A stretch of DNA of 64,000 bases from CAYYBE01 sp964470345 (GCA_964470345.1 CAYYBE010000005.1:51081-115080), one strand, 5' to 3'. Positions 25,401-34,454 are shown, numbered from the stretch's first letter. Notes: generated by a model from the sequence alone, not told the origin. Made by a program: numbers and translations.

Positions 25401-26397
25401 ATGTTTCCTCGACAAGTTTTAAAAAGTCTAGAAGTACCTGAACTCGATTGAGATAGGTATGTTTTTCTTTAACAAGATCCATTAATTCAAAAAGTTCTTC
25501 CTGTTTGAGATTTTGTAATCTCTTTTGAGCATCATAGAAGAGTTTGTAGGGATTTGGATTATAAACAATTTTCCTCTTAAAAAGCTCATAGACTCGTTTC
25601 GAGTTGGTAATACCTATTTGTCCATAGCTAATGTTTTTAAAAATACGACAGGGGATATAGCCAATTTGTTTTTGTAATTCTCCAACAAGTGTAGGAGCCA
25701 TATAAGATTCTTGAATAAGCTGGATGTTCTCTTCTGGACTTACATTGATTTTTTGTTGAAAAGAAATGCCGTTTTCTGAACAGGCTTTTCTAAAGGGATT
25801 AAGTTGACTATTGTTGCCGTATCGGCCATCACCGACTGAGCCAATCCACCAAACACGTTTTTGTTTTTTTATTTTTGGTATAGAACGTTTTATCACCTCT
25901 ATTTCCTGAGGTAAAAGATCTGTCGCCCAAGGCATATAGATACATTTGTCAGCAAGGTCATAGTAGATGCAATCGTCAATTTTTTTAATATTGGGAATAG
26001 TGAGGGCGTAATCAGAATATATTTGCAGGTTAACACAGCGACCTCGTGCCATAAGATCATGGTATTTGGGGTGTTTGCAGTTATGCAGAATGTATCTGCA
26101 GTCGGCTCTTAATGGAATCTTCTGATCAACCTGGGTTTCTGTGATGAAAAGGGTTTTTCTAAAATCAAAGGAGCTTACATTGTCATTATTATCAAACCAA
26201 TAGGTTGGATACCCGAGTGATTTGAACGCTCTGAAGAAGGCGTAGTGAATGTAAGAATGTGTATGAGAATGAAGCTTGTGCCCCCAAATAACCACTTTGT
26301 TAAAAGAGCAACAGATCGGAAAGCCGACAGCTGATGCGGCAAAGAGAATTGTTAAATAAAAACAAGCTTTTCTCTGAATGTGATTACTATTTACCAT
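25387..26397 (-). CDS. Exported GT-B-like glycosyltransferase, tandem paralogue 2
   Basis: Protein of 336 residues, with its mature part nearly collinear with the product of the gene just upstream (26387-27349). The signal region (RKACFYLTILFAASAVGFPI) is followed by KVVIWGHKLHSHTHSYIH, YWFDNNDNV, DCRYILHNCKHPKY, PWATDLLPQEI, VWWIGSVGDGRYGN and PCRIFKNISYGQIGITNSKR. The last block resembles the donor site of GT-B enzymes and of animal-like fringe/exostosin neighbours, but I cannot name a family. ATG 26397 overlaps the upstream stop by 11 bp, and its own 3' end overlaps the next gene. A tandem duplication is plain. Confidence 0.6.
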   Translation of the reverse strand: MVNSNHIQRKACFYLTILFAASAVGFPICCSFNKVVIWGHKLHSHTHSYIHYAFFRAFKSLGYPTYWFDNNDNVSSFDFRKTLFITETQVDQKIPLRADCRYILHNCKHPKYHDLMARGRCVNLQIYSDYALTIPNIKKIDDCIYYDLADKCIYMPWATDLLPQEIEVIKRSIPKIKKQKRVWWIGSVGDGRYGNNSQLNPFRKACSENGISFQQKINVSPEENIQLIQESYMAPTLVGELQKQIGYIPCRIFKNISYGQIGITNSKRVYELFKRKIVYNPNPYKLFYDAQKRLQNLKQEELFELMDLVKEKHTYLNRVQVLLDFLKLVEETYGEK

Positions 26398-27349
26398 AGG
26401 TTGTCTCAACAAGTTTTAAGAAGTCTAACAGTATTTGGATTCGATTAAGGTAGGTATGTTTTGTCTTTACAAAATCCATGAGTTCAAAAAGCTCTTCTTG
26501 TTTTAATGTTTTTAATCTTTTTTGAGCATCGTAAAAAAGTTGATAAGTGTTTGGATTATAAATGATTTTCTTCTGGAATAATTCATACACTGTTTTCGAA
26601 TTTGTGATGCCCATTTGGCCATAGCTTATGTTTTTAAATATTCTACAGGGAATGTAGCCGCAATTTTTTTGCCAATCTCCAACAATGGTGGGAGCCATAT
26701 AGGATTTACGAATAAGACTGATATTTTCTTCAACAGAAAGATGGGCTGGATGTTGGAAGTTGATTTTGTTTTCCAGACATGCCTTTTGAAAGGGATTAAT
26801 TTGTGTGTCATTTCCAAACTCTCCACCCCCCACTGTGCCAATCCAATAAACGGTATCGCTTCTTTGGGGGATATTCTTTTTTAATGAGTCTATTTCAGCG
26901 GGTAGGAGATCTGTGGCCCATGGCATATAGATAAGTTTGTTTGGTAAGTCTTGATATATACAATCTTCAACCTTAATTAACCCAGGATGATTGGCCACAT
27001 TATCGACATATACTTGTAGATTTATGCATTTACCAGAGTCAAAAAGCTTTTTATATTTTTGCGAATTACAGTTGTGTAAAATATATCTGCAATCATCTCG
27101 TACAGGTATTTTTTGATCAACCTGACTTTCAGTTATGAACAGAGAATTACTAAAATCAAAATTGGCTACATTGTCGCTATTATCAAACCAATAGGTTTGG
27201 TATCCAAGGTGCTTAAAAGCCCGATAGAAGGCGTTGTGAATGTAAGAATGCGTGTGGGAATGAAGCTTATGTCCCCAAATTACAACTTTAGAAAAAGGCA
27301 GGCAGGTAGAAAAGCCGAGCGAAAGAAAACTGAGAAAATATTTGTGCAT
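26387..27349 (-). CDS. Exported GT-B-like glycosyltransferase, tandem paralogue 1
   Basis: Protein of 320 residues with signal peptide MHKYFLSFLSLGFSTCLPF. The mature domain shares long identical stretches with its downstream neighbour: VVIWGHKLHSHTHSYIH, FITESQVDQKIPV, MPWATDLLPAEI and IPCRIFKNISYGQMGITNS. The two copies also share DNA-level similarity at their 3' ends, showing recent duplication with later divergence in the middle. The CR-x-F-KN-x-SYGQ block is the best candidate donor-binding site. It lies 9 bp from the methyltransferase gene upstream. Specificity unknown. Confidence 0.6.
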   Translation of the reverse strand: MHKYFLSFLSLGFSTCLPFSKVVIWGHKLHSHTHSYIHNAFYRAFKHLGYQTYWFDNSDNVANFDFSNSLFITESQVDQKIPVRDDCRYILHNCNSQKYKKLFDSGKCINLQVYVDNVANHPGLIKVEDCIYQDLPNKLIYMPWATDLLPAEIDSLKKNIPQRSDTVYWIGTVGGGEFGNDTQINPFQKACLENKINFQHPAHLSVEENISLIRKSYMAPTIVGDWQKNCGYIPCRIFKNISYGQMGITNSKTVYELFQKKIIYNPNTYQLFYDAQKRLKTLKQEELFELMDFVKTKHTYLNRIQILLDFLKLVETTYGK

Positions 27350-27358
27350 TATTTTCCT

Positions 27359-28270
27359 TTAGTTTTTCGAGCATTTTTTTAATACCGCATAACTTACGCA
27401 ACTGTTATAAATTTCTGGGCTGTGTAAGATTTGGGGATCCCGATTTATTTTCTTGTAGAGAATGGTAGCGCTGCCTTTTGCGTAGATTGTCGCATGTTCG
27501 CTATCGATAACTACTTCCTTGGTTGGGGTAAAATAATTTTGAATGAGTTCTAAAAAACGTGGGAGGCCAAAAGAACTATAAGCACGGGTAAGAAGTCCTT
27601 GTTTTTGCAAACTTTGTTCCAAATCGTTCCAGCATGTTCCTGAAGTTATTGGCAAGTTTTTATCCCATTGTTCGTCTAAAGTGATTACAAGGAGACCATC
27701 TTTTTTTAGTACTCGATGCGCTTCTTTGATGGCTTCCATAAATACATCATAGGGAAGATGCTCGAAGGTGCTGATACAGAAAGCGATGTCAAATTCTTCT
27801 GATGGGTACTCGAGTTTTGCCATGTTCATATGCCGTATTTCAAAATTCTTTCCACGAACCAGTTCTTTCTTGATTCTTCCGTCAAAATCGATTCCAGCAT
27901 AAAAAGCTGGGTTCAACTTATTGGCAACGTATTGGTACCAGTTATATTGGGAAGGTAATCCACATCCTAAATCAATCACTTTTTTTCCTGCAACGGAGAC
28001 GATTTCACTGACCCAGGCATATTCCCAAGGTCGGCTTCCCCAGTTACCCCAGGTGAGTCTATCAAGCTTTTTGTTTTGCTCAGTAAAGAGTCCAATGGTT
28101 TTGTTAGGCAAAGGTTGAGGCGACAAGGTTCGTTGTGGCTGTTTATGATTGTTATGACGAATAAGTTGGGTAGCTACAACTTTAGTCTCAGTGACTTTTG
28201 AGCGCTTGCAGATGACTTCTTGAGTTGATAGGCAGAAAAATATAAAGTTGATAAAGAAAAAATAAAACAC
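27359..28270 (-). CDS. Exported SAM-dependent methyltransferase (Methyltransf_11 type)
   Basis: Protein of 303 residues, first gene of the eight-gene minus operon. An N-terminal hydrophobic segment (MFYFFFINFIFFCLSTQEVI) acts as signal or anchor. The methyltransferase core reads KKVIDLGCGLPSQYNW (motif I), FYAGIDFDGRIKKEL, EEFDIAFCISTFEHLPYD and RVLKKDGLLVITLDEQWD, typical of small-molecule C/N/O-methyltransferases. The upstream 134-bp gap separates it from a divergent GT10 gene. Its substrate is unknown. Confidence 0.77.
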   Translation of the reverse strand: MFYFFFINFIFFCLSTQEVICKRSKVTETKVVATQLIRHNNHKQPQRTLSPQPLPNKTIGLFTEQNKKLDRLTWGNWGSRPWEYAWVSEIVSVAGKKVIDLGCGLPSQYNWYQYVANKLNPAFYAGIDFDGRIKKELVRGKNFEIRHMNMAKLEYPSEEFDIAFCISTFEHLPYDVFMEAIKEAHRVLKKDGLLVITLDEQWDKNLPITSGTCWNDLEQSLQKQGLLTRAYSSFGLPRFLELIQNYFTPTKEVVIDSEHATIYAKGSATILYKKINRDPQILHSPEIYNSCVSYAVLKKCSKN

Positions 28271-28335
28271 AAAAATCCTTTCAAATTATGTATGCCCTCA
28301 GCAATTACTGCGTAGACTAGTCTTCCATCCTACTT

Positions 28336-28364
28336 TTGTCAAACAACTTTTCTTGGGTTATACG
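28336..28364 (+). promoter_or_regulatory. Sigma70-type promoter for the GT10 gene at 28405
   Basis: TTGTCA (28336-28341), 17 bp, TATACG (28359-28364). Both boxes are close to consensus and the spacing is ideal; the start codon lies 41 bp past the -10 box. It sits between divergent gene sets. Confidence 0.65.
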
Positions 28365-28404
28365 TAGAGGAGCGAGTTCTCAAAAATTGGAAGGACAATG
28401 AAAG

Positions 28405-29406
28405 ATGATAAAAAAATATTGGCTTGCCTCTCTAGTGTTGTGTTTAGTTTTCACGGTTTTCAGTTTCGACAAACTTTCTCCATCTACATCCAAAGTAGTG
28501 GTTCTGATAGCCTTTGATGAGTCAGATACTTCTGATCATATATTGGCGCCGAATGAAGGTAATTTTTGGTACAAGCTCAAAAAAGCCTGTGCCGAACATG
28601 GATATCTTTTGACGACGCGGCGGTATCAGTATAAAAACCCTTACGTGTTAATTGCTTTTAATGCTCCTGCTCAGGGAGTTAAAAATTACCCAGCCCATAA
28701 AAAGATTCTCTATACCTGGGAGCCCGCGACTGTCTTGGCGCGTAATTTTGATTCCAATGTACACAAAGAGTACGACATTGTGATGACGTGGCATGATGGG
28801 TTGGTTAATGGGAAGAAGTATCGAAAGTTTAACTACGCGTTGCAGTTTGGTATGCCAGAAACGTTACTCGATTTTGCTGACAAAAAATTGTGTGCTTTTT
28901 TTGGCGCCAATAAAAGTTCGTCAAATCCGCAAGAACTCTACTCAAAACGTTTTGAAAGCCTTATGTTTTTTGATACATATGCTCCTCAAGACTTTGATTT
29001 CTATGGGCCGGGGTGGCCGTCACAGAGGTTTACAACGTACCGGGGCTATGTAACAGATAAGTTGGGTCAGTTAGGACGTTACCGGTTTGGGCTTGCGTAT
29101 GAGAATATGAAAGCTCCTGGATACATTACCGAAAAGGTCTTCGATACGTTCTCAGCTGGTTCTGTTCCTGTTTACTACGGTGCGCCTAATATTGCCAGTT
29201 ATATCCCAAGTAATTGCTTTATCGATAGACGCTTATTTACCAACGATGCAGCGCTCTATCAGTTTTTAAAGAATATGACCGAAGAGCAGTATGAGCAATA
29301 TATAGCCAATATTCGGACTTTCCTTGCATCACAACAAGCACAAAACTTCTCTTGCGAGCATTATATTAAAACTTTCATAGATGCACTTGATTCTAGCGCT
29401 TCTTAG
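28405..29406 (+). CDS. Exported GT10 fucosyltransferase-like protein B
   Basis: Protein of 333 residues. The signal peptide (MIKKYWLASLVLCLVFTVFS) precedes a GT10 domain. The donor-binding core is well kept: YRFGLAYENMKAPGYITEKV, then FDTFSAGSVPVYYG and YIPSNCFIDRRLF, and upstream KKILYTWEPATVL resembles the N-terminal acceptor half. It shares this core with the GT10 protein at 22354-23412 but is not a close copy. The expected reaction is fucose transfer from GDP-fucose to GlcNAc- or glucose-type acceptors. It stands alone on the plus strand behind its own promoter and converges with the DUF1796 gene 6 bp downstream. Confidence 0.88.
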   Translation: MIKKYWLASLVLCLVFTVFSFDKLSPSTSKVVVLIAFDESDTSDHILAPNEGNFWYKLKKACAEHGYLLTTRRYQYKNPYVLIAFNAPAQGVKNYPAHKKILYTWEPATVLARNFDSNVHKEYDIVMTWHDGLVNGKKYRKFNYALQFGMPETLLDFADKKLCAFFGANKSSSNPQELYSKRFESLMFFDTYAPQDFDFYGPGWPSQRFTTYRGYVTDKLGQLGRYRFGLAYENMKAPGYITEKVFDTFSAGSVPVYYGAPNIASYIPSNCFIDRRLFTNDAALYQFLKNMTEEQYEQYIANIRTFLASQQAQNFSCEHYIKTFIDALDSSAS

Positions 29407-29412
29407 AAAAAA

Positions 29413-30279
29413 TTATGTAGGATTTTCATGTTTAAAGGGGCCATAAGGAGGAGTAAGCGATTTGATGAGGCCGGCTTTGAAGAAAAGATTTGTCCATACG
29501 GGGTTCTGTTGTTGCCCAGACATGCGTGCATTACATTCACAGCGGCTCATTTTTAGGTAATAGATTTGTTGAGAAACATGAGAAGCTTTTTGAAGTGTTA
29601 GGTTAATAATTTCTGGAACAATCCAAGATTTTTCAGGTCCCCATTGTTCGTCTTCTATGCAGACAAGTTTAAAACTACTTTGTGGAAATTTTGTTTTAAG
29701 CAAGGAAAATAACTTTTGAGCCTGAGCTGAAGTGATTACTCTGCGGAACATATACAGAGGAACTCCAAGATGAAACACAGAATAAAAACGGGCTATTCTT
29801 CGGTGATAGGAAGCTACAATTTTTTTGTAATTTTCCATGCCAGCAGTACCCTTTGGAGTTAGTCCGTTGGGACCGTCATAGAATTCAGATACATTAAAAT
29901 CATGCATAAATCGAAAATTGTAACGTTTATGCAGTACTGTATCTCCGTGGATAACTAAATTTTTTGGATCCAAAAAACCTTCAAAATTATTTTCAATGAC
30001 TGCATATAGAGCATCTGCTGGTGTATAATTCCAATCAAAAGGAAAAGCACGAATGCGTAAATCGTGTTCTTCCATGTGCAAGGCTGGAAAACAGTTTTCC
30101 CCTAAACTCATAGTTATAAATGGTTTCGTTTTTAAAATTGCCATCTCATCGCTTAGATGCTGATCTTTTAAGAAGGTTTGCAAATCGGATGAGTTGATTT
30201 GTGGACCTGTTGCTGAAAATGCTATGCGCTCAAATGTAAATAATGATAGGATTAAAAATGCATAATGTTTGTTAAACAT
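29413..30279 (-). CDS. Exported DUF1796 family protein (putative papain-like cysteine peptidase)
   Basis: Protein of 288 residues with a signal peptide (YAFLILSLFTFERIAFSA). The DUF1796 signature is clear: MSLGENCFPALHM followed by LRIRAFPFDWNYTPADAL, then HDFNVSEFYDG. Pfam describes this family as putative papain-like peptidases, but members often sit in glycan clusters and their activity is not established. The candidate nucleophile would be the Cys in SLGENC. A strong AGGAGG lies eight bases before the start. The C-terminal tail is rich in Cys (SRCECNARMSG). Confidence 0.75.
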   Translation of the reverse strand: MFNKHYAFLILSLFTFERIAFSATGPQINSSDLQTFLKDQHLSDEMAILKTKPFITMSLGENCFPALHMEEHDLRIRAFPFDWNYTPADALYAVIENNFEGFLDPKNLVIHGDTVLHKRYNFRFMHDFNVSEFYDGPNGLTPKGTAGMENYKKIVASYHRRIARFYSVFHLGVPLYMFRRVITSAQAQKLFSLLKTKFPQSSFKLVCIEDEQWGPEKSWIVPEIINLTLQKASHVSQQIYYLKMSRCECNARMSGQQQNPVWTNLFFKAGLIKSLTPPYGPFKHENPT

Positions 30280-30507
30280 AATAGTCTCCTCCTGCTTTCG
30301 ATATTTTCATCGTAGTGCGTTTGCAGCAGAAAATGCAATAGATTCAAAAGAGTAGCCAAAGTTATGCTTATATAGCAGGGGAACTTTTGAATGCGTGGGG
30401 TTCATTGCTTTCCGTATCAAGCCATAAACAGCCTAAGGCTATTATGCCTTTAAGCAGGAAGCTGATATGCACATAAAATGTGAGCGAGCGCTTCAAAAAG
30501 TATAAAA

Positions 30508-31503
30508 TTAGTTTTTATCGATGATCTGTATATGCGATTTATGATTATTGCTTAGATATCGCATAACGATACGAGCTGATATTTCATCAGTCATATGCTC
30601 CAAAACCCATTTACGAGGGGAAGAGTTATTTAAAATTGTTTGAATGTCTCCGAATTGAACTTCAAGCATATCAAGGGTTTTCCATTCTTGACCAACGAGG
30701 GGATTCAGATAGGGGCATGCAGAGATGTCTGTGTAGGTTTTACCTTGGATAGTAAGAGGCCCTCCAAGATTCCAGGCTAAGGTTGGCACATCCATAGACC
30801 ATGCTTCTGCTAGAGCTAAACCTTGTGATTCTGAACGGCTTAGAAAGACGGCAAATCGCACCATAGAAAGGAGCCCTTTGAAATGTCTATGGTTGTATTT
30901 GCCGTAGGTAATGACAATAGGGTTCCATTGATACTGGCGGAGAAGTTGTATTACAGAATTCAATAAGTCTTGAGAACCATTTTTTTGATAGATTAAGACG
31001 TTGGTAGATCGCCTATTCTTTAATGGTGTTTGTGGTTTCCAATATTCAGAATCCACTCCCGCAGGCCAGCAGACTAATTTTTCACGCAATTGAGGACAAT
31101 CCTCGACAACTGCTTTAATAGGCCAATGGGATGGTTCCATGATGAGATCAATGGCCGGCGAGGTTATAAGAGGCTCAATTTCTTGGGGGCGCACAAATAG
31201 ATTAGGCCCGACGAGTAATTTTTTTATTATTTTTCCTTGTTTCCAACGAATTGCTTGTTTAAGGGCATCTTTGTTGGCGAGAATAATAACATTTTCTCCG
31301 ACATCGGCCATGTGTCGAGGGTTAAAATTAAAGTCAGCACCAATCATTTTGAATCCTCTGATAAGGCTTTCGGTTACTGCTTTGTGGTACCAATGATCTG
31401 AGGTTGCTCGTTGAACTGGTTGAGTGAGAATAGTGATTTTTGCGGAAAGAAAGTTGGCAATTAAAATATTCAAAGCGATAAAGCTGATTATTTTACTTGA
31501 CAT
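30508..31503 (-). CDS. Exported GT4-like GT-B glycosyltransferase
   Basis: Protein of 331 residues with signal peptide MSSKIISFIALNILIANFLSA. It has the features of GT-B, GT4-like enzymes: NVIILANKDAL, LLVGPNLFVRP, CWPAGVDSEYW (the usual PNGVD-x-x-x-F loop) and, in the C-terminal half, FLSRSESQGLALAEAWSMDV, matching the E-x7-E donor motif. Retaining transferases of this type use nucleotide sugars. It is monocistronic on the minus strand, with 228 bp between it and the DUF1796 gene, in which I see nothing certain. Donor and acceptor unknown. Confidence 0.78.
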   Translation of the reverse strand: MSSKIISFIALNILIANFLSAKITILTQPVQRATSDHWYHKAVTESLIRGFKMIGADFNFNPRHMADVGENVIILANKDALKQAIRWKQGKIIKKLLVGPNLFVRPQEIEPLITSPAIDLIMEPSHWPIKAVVEDCPQLREKLVCWPAGVDSEYWKPQTPLKNRRSTNVLIYQKNGSQDLLNSVIQLLRQYQWNPIVITYGKYNHRHFKGLLSMVRFAVFLSRSESQGLALAEAWSMDVPTLAWNLGGPLTIQGKTYTDISACPYLNPLVGQEWKTLDMLEVQFGDIQTILNNSSPRKWVLEHMTDEISARIVMRYLSNNHKSHIQIIDKN

Positions 31504-31573
31504 GCAACTTCTTTCGTACTGTATTTGCTATTAGTGAGGCCGACATTACCGATTGGCAAACCAATGTAAACAA

Positions 31574-31602
31574 TTGATGAGAAATCTAAGGAACTCTATA
31601 AC
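31574..31602 (+). promoter_or_regulatory. Sigma70-type promoter for the gene at 31637
   Basis: TTGATG (31574-31579), 17 bp, TATAAC (31597-31602), 34 bp before the chosen ATG at 31637. Its position supports that start and argues against the longer in-frame extension back to 31553. Confidence 0.65.
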
Positions 31603-31636
31603 TCTACTAAAACTGAAGTGTAATGAAAGAAATAAT

Positions 31637-32560
31637 ATGAGCGCAAAAATAAGAGGGATACTGTTATTGCTTGTAAGTACGTCGCTTTATGCACAGAAGA
31701 CGTTTTTGATCTTTGGTGGTAAGACGGGGTGGATTGGTCAGAAACTGGTAAAGATCATTGCAGAACAGGGACATTGTGCAATTGCAGCAAAAGCGAGGTT
31801 GGAAAATCGTCCTGATATTGAAAAAGAGATTGCCGAAGTAAAGCCAGATTTTATCATCAACGCAGCTGGGATTACCGGCGTTCCCAATATTGACTGGATC
31901 GAGGTGCATAAACAAGAAACAATCAGAGCAAACATTATTGGCGCATTGAATTTGGCAGATATAGCATATATACACGGGATTCATATGACCAATATTGGTA
32001 CTGGCTGTATCTATAATTATGATACGCAGCACCCTATGGGGAGCGGAAAGGGTTTTACAGAAGAAGATGAACCGAATTTTGAAGGGTCATTTTACTCCAA
32101 GAGTAAGGCAATGCTCGAAAAGATGTTGCGATTTTACCCTAACGTACTTTACTTGCGGTTAAGGCTTCCTCTGGCGTTTGATTTTCATAAGAGGAATTTG
32201 ATTGCAAAATTAACGATGTATCAGAAGGTGGTGAATATACCAAATTCAATAACGGTGTTAGATGAACTTTTACCACTTGTTCCCCAGATGGCCTTGCGAG
32301 GTCGTACGGGTGTTTATAACTTCGTAAATCCTGGGGTGATTAGTCATAATGAATTATTGGACCTTTATAAAGAATATGTAGATCCATCGTTTAATTATCA
32401 AAATTTTACGTTAGAAGAACAGGATAAAATTTTAAAGGCCAAAAGAAGTAACAACGAACTTGATACTTCAAAGTTACAACAAGAGTTTCCCAACGTATGT
32501 AATGTTAAACAAGCTTCTGTTGAGGTGTTTAAAAAAATGAAGAAATCTTTGAAGGCATGA
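31637..32560 (+). CDS. Exported NRS/ER-like 3,5-epimerase/4-reductase, copy 1
   Basis: Protein of 307 residues. A signal peptide (MSAKIRGILLLLVSTSLYAQ) joins straight onto an SDR enzyme that resembles plant NRS/ER (UER1), fungal homologues and Mimivirus L780: FLIFGGKTGWIGQKL, RLENRPDIEKEI, PDFIINAAGITGVPNIDW, IGTGCIYNYD, HPMGSGKGFTEED, the catalytic GSFYSKSKAMLEKM and NFVNPGVISHNELLDLY. Those enzymes make UDP-L-rhamnose or related 6-deoxy sugars from UDP-4-keto-6-deoxy intermediates. Ordinary bacterial RmlD is more distant. The start is ATG 31637, where the signal begins. The stop overlaps the next start (ATGA). A second copy lies at 35375-36280. The exported location of a nucleotide-sugar enzyme is highly unusual. 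Confidence 0.87.
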   Translation: MSAKIRGILLLLVSTSLYAQKTFLIFGGKTGWIGQKLVKIIAEQGHCAIAAKARLENRPDIEKEIAEVKPDFIINAAGITGVPNIDWIEVHKQETIRANIIGALNLADIAYIHGIHMTNIGTGCIYNYDTQHPMGSGKGFTEEDEPNFEGSFYSKSKAMLEKMLRFYPNVLYLRLRLPLAFDFHKRNLIAKLTMYQKVVNIPNSITVLDELLPLVPQMALRGRTGVYNFVNPGVISHNELLDLYKEYVDPSFNYQNFTLEEQDKILKAKRSNNELDTSKLQQEFPNVCNVKQASVEVFKKMKKSLKA

Positions 32561-33261
32561 AAACTATGGGAAAGAATATGAACATGAATATTAAGAGTTT
32601 CGTTGCTTGTATATTGTTGGGAGCTGGGAATCATGTAACTGAAGGGAAAATTCAAGTTATGTGTACGGCAGCCCTAATCAAAAATAGCTTTGAGGTACGG
32701 CAAAGAGAGTATGTACGGTCTCTTCAAGTATTAAAAAACTATGGATATGAGCCGTATGTTGCTGAAGCAATATGTCCCAAGGGACCAACATTTTTAGATA
32801 ATTATTCTCGACATGTTTGTTACTCAAATGTTAACAATGCAAAATTAAGAAATAAAGGGGTAAATGAGGCTCGGTCAATGATGGTGGCTCTCCGACAGTT
32901 TAATTTCGACGACAATGACATAATCGTCAAATTGACCGGAAGACATGCTTTTACATCGGATGCTTTTTTCAAGACTATTCAAAATAATCCAGAGGTAGAT
33001 GCTTTTGTCCTTTACTCAGATCAATATGGGAATATACCAACGATATGCTTTGCTTTACGATGCAACTATTTTAAAGACATGCTATTACACCTTGATTTAG
33101 CAAAGATGGAGCGACAGATGATTAATATTGAAGCTGAACTTAACTTTTATGTCCAGAAAATGCAAAAGCTTGGTATGAAGGTGATGTATTTGCATAAAAT
33201 GGGCACGACCGGTTTTATTTTTGGCAATCCGGGTGTTAAGCCAACTCCTTGGGAGATGTAA
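32557..33261 (+). CDS. Exported GT-A-like orphan protein
   Basis: Protein of 234 residues, translationally coupled (ATGA) to the epimerase-reductase upstream. A moderate signal peptide (NIKSFVACILLGAG) is followed by a domain shared with the C-terminal half of the protein at 37758-38918. Both have V-x-x-TAA, N-x-x-E-x-R...Y-x-x-SL, TFLD and N-x-x-KL-x-N-x-G-x-N-x-A. The segment NDIIVKLTGRHAFTSD resembles the IIK-x-TGR-Y motif of GT-A-type lipooligosaccharide enzymes, so a transferase role is plausible. I do not recognise a named family. The partner enzyme may supply its donor sugar. Confidence 0.5.
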   Translation: MKTMGKNMNMNIKSFVACILLGAGNHVTEGKIQVMCTAALIKNSFEVRQREYVRSLQVLKNYGYEPYVAEAICPKGPTFLDNYSRHVCYSNVNNAKLRNKGVNEARSMMVALRQFNFDDNDIIVKLTGRHAFTSDAFFKTIQNNPEVDAFVLYSDQYGNIPTICFALRCNYFKDMLLHLDLAKMERQMINIEAELNFYVQKMQKLGMKVMYLHKMGTTGFIFGNPGVKPTPWEM

Positions 33262-33291
33262 AGTTCTGTAAGCGTGTGCCTGCTTTTTGTT

Positions 33292-34287
33292 TTAAGCTCT
33301 TTTCGCTTGGTCAATATAACGTTGAATGCGTGCGTGTTTATACGAGCGTGTAAGCACTTTCTCAAAAGCTTGCGATGCTTCGCCGAATTTGTTCTCAGTC
33401 AACGACAGTAAGCCGTACCAGAGTTGATGGTGAAATTCTGGGTCTTTATAGACGTTCATGCTTTGACAGAGTTGCTTGAGAAATGCCCGTTCTGCTCCTT
33501 GAGAAAACGCAATAGTCTTTTCTGCTTCAAGCAGTTCGTTTTCGCTGTAGTTAGAGCCGTCAAAAAGCCGGCTGATGGTGCAGGCTTTGACCATAGGTGT
33601 AAAGGGGACATTTGTATTTGATTTATCAAAGGCAAGCAACATGTCGCCGATGAGCATGCATTCAAAATTACTGTTAATTTCTAAGAGCCTGTTACAGACG
33701 TCTTTAAGTGGTGGGTAGGCCCAACAGCCGACAAATTCTTTGCCTTCTGTGACGGTGCCAAATCCGCGGATATCGTCGATCAAAATCACACAGTCTGTGA
33801 TGCCGCTTTGTTTGATTCCTGCAATTTCTTTGCGAATGGCTGTTATGCCGTTAGCTTCATTTGGTCCTTCTTTGTCCATGGCTGTCCCTTGACCGCTATA
33901 ATGGGCGTCAAGGAAAAATAAAATGCGCCCTTGATCTTTGAGCGTTGGGAGGAGCTTGGCAAACACTTCAGGTGAGCTGCCTTGGTGCACCGTAATATTG
34001 CGTTGGTTGGCAAAGCGTTGTTTCGCTTTGTGGGCTAAAGGTGGGTAGAGTTCAACGGTATGGACTGTTGTGAAAAACGGTGCAGCTTTTGCCGTTGTGT
34101 TTCCGTCATACGTACCTGTTTCAACAAAAATAGTGGTGTCAAAATTCTTGATGAGTTGTTGTAAGAGGCTTTGCTCGAGGGAGCCATAGGGGTCTTTATG
34201 GCTGGTAAAGGTAATAGGGTTTGTACTGAAAGTATTGTAGTTGAGGGTAAAAGTGAGCAGTGTAATTATCATATATTTATTTAACAT
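33292..34287 (-). CDS. Exported class I SAM methyltransferase-like protein, paralogue 2
   Basis: Protein of 331 residues. Signal MIITLLTFTLNYNTFS. Methyltransferase-like core: TIFVETGTYDGNTTAKA, VHTVELYPPLAHKAK with the SAM-ribose Glu, HQGSSPEVFAKLLPTL, ILFFLDAHYSG and CVILIDDIRGFG, followed by VKACTISRLFDGSNYSENEL and a helical TPR-like end. It is the best preserved of the three paralogues and closest to the one at 39811-40854, in which several of these key residues have changed. It converges with the gene ending at 33261 with a 30-bp gap. Confidence 0.73.
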   Translation of the reverse strand: MLNKYMIITLLTFTLNYNTFSTNPITFTSHKDPYGSLEQSLLQQLIKNFDTTIFVETGTYDGNTTAKAAPFFTTVHTVELYPPLAHKAKQRFANQRNITVHQGSSPEVFAKLLPTLKDQGRILFFLDAHYSGQGTAMDKEGPNEANGITAIRKEIAGIKQSGITDCVILIDDIRGFGTVTEGKEFVGCWAYPPLKDVCNRLLEINSNFECMLIGDMLLAFDKSNTNVPFTPMVKACTISRLFDGSNYSENELLEAEKTIAFSQGAERAFLKQLCQSMNVYKDPEFHHQLWYGLLSLTENKFGEASQAFEKVLTRSYKHARIQRYIDQAKRA

Positions 34288-34364
34288 TGCTAGCTTTCGG
34301 TTATGTGTTGATGAAAATATTTTGACCTTTTAAATGCGTAATGAGATGCTATTCTTGCGATATT

Positions 34365-34454
34365 TTAATCTGCGGTACCATTTTTAGGAAGTTTATCTTG
34401 CCAAAAACTTTTACTAAAGATTCTTGTCTGAATGGCACAAAGTTGTTCTTTCAT
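34365..34454 (-). CDS. Possible 29-residue ORF coupled to the upstream GT-like gene
   Basis: The ATG at 34454 overlaps the stop of the gene at 34451-35350 as ATGA, the same coupling used elsewhere in this window. The predicted peptide is 29 residues (begins MKEQLCAIQTRIFSKSFW, ends KNGTAD). It has no recognisable domain and may be the remnant of a longer gene or chance. Confidence 0.2.
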   Translation of the reverse strand: MKEQLCAIQTRIFSKSFWQDKLPKNGTAD

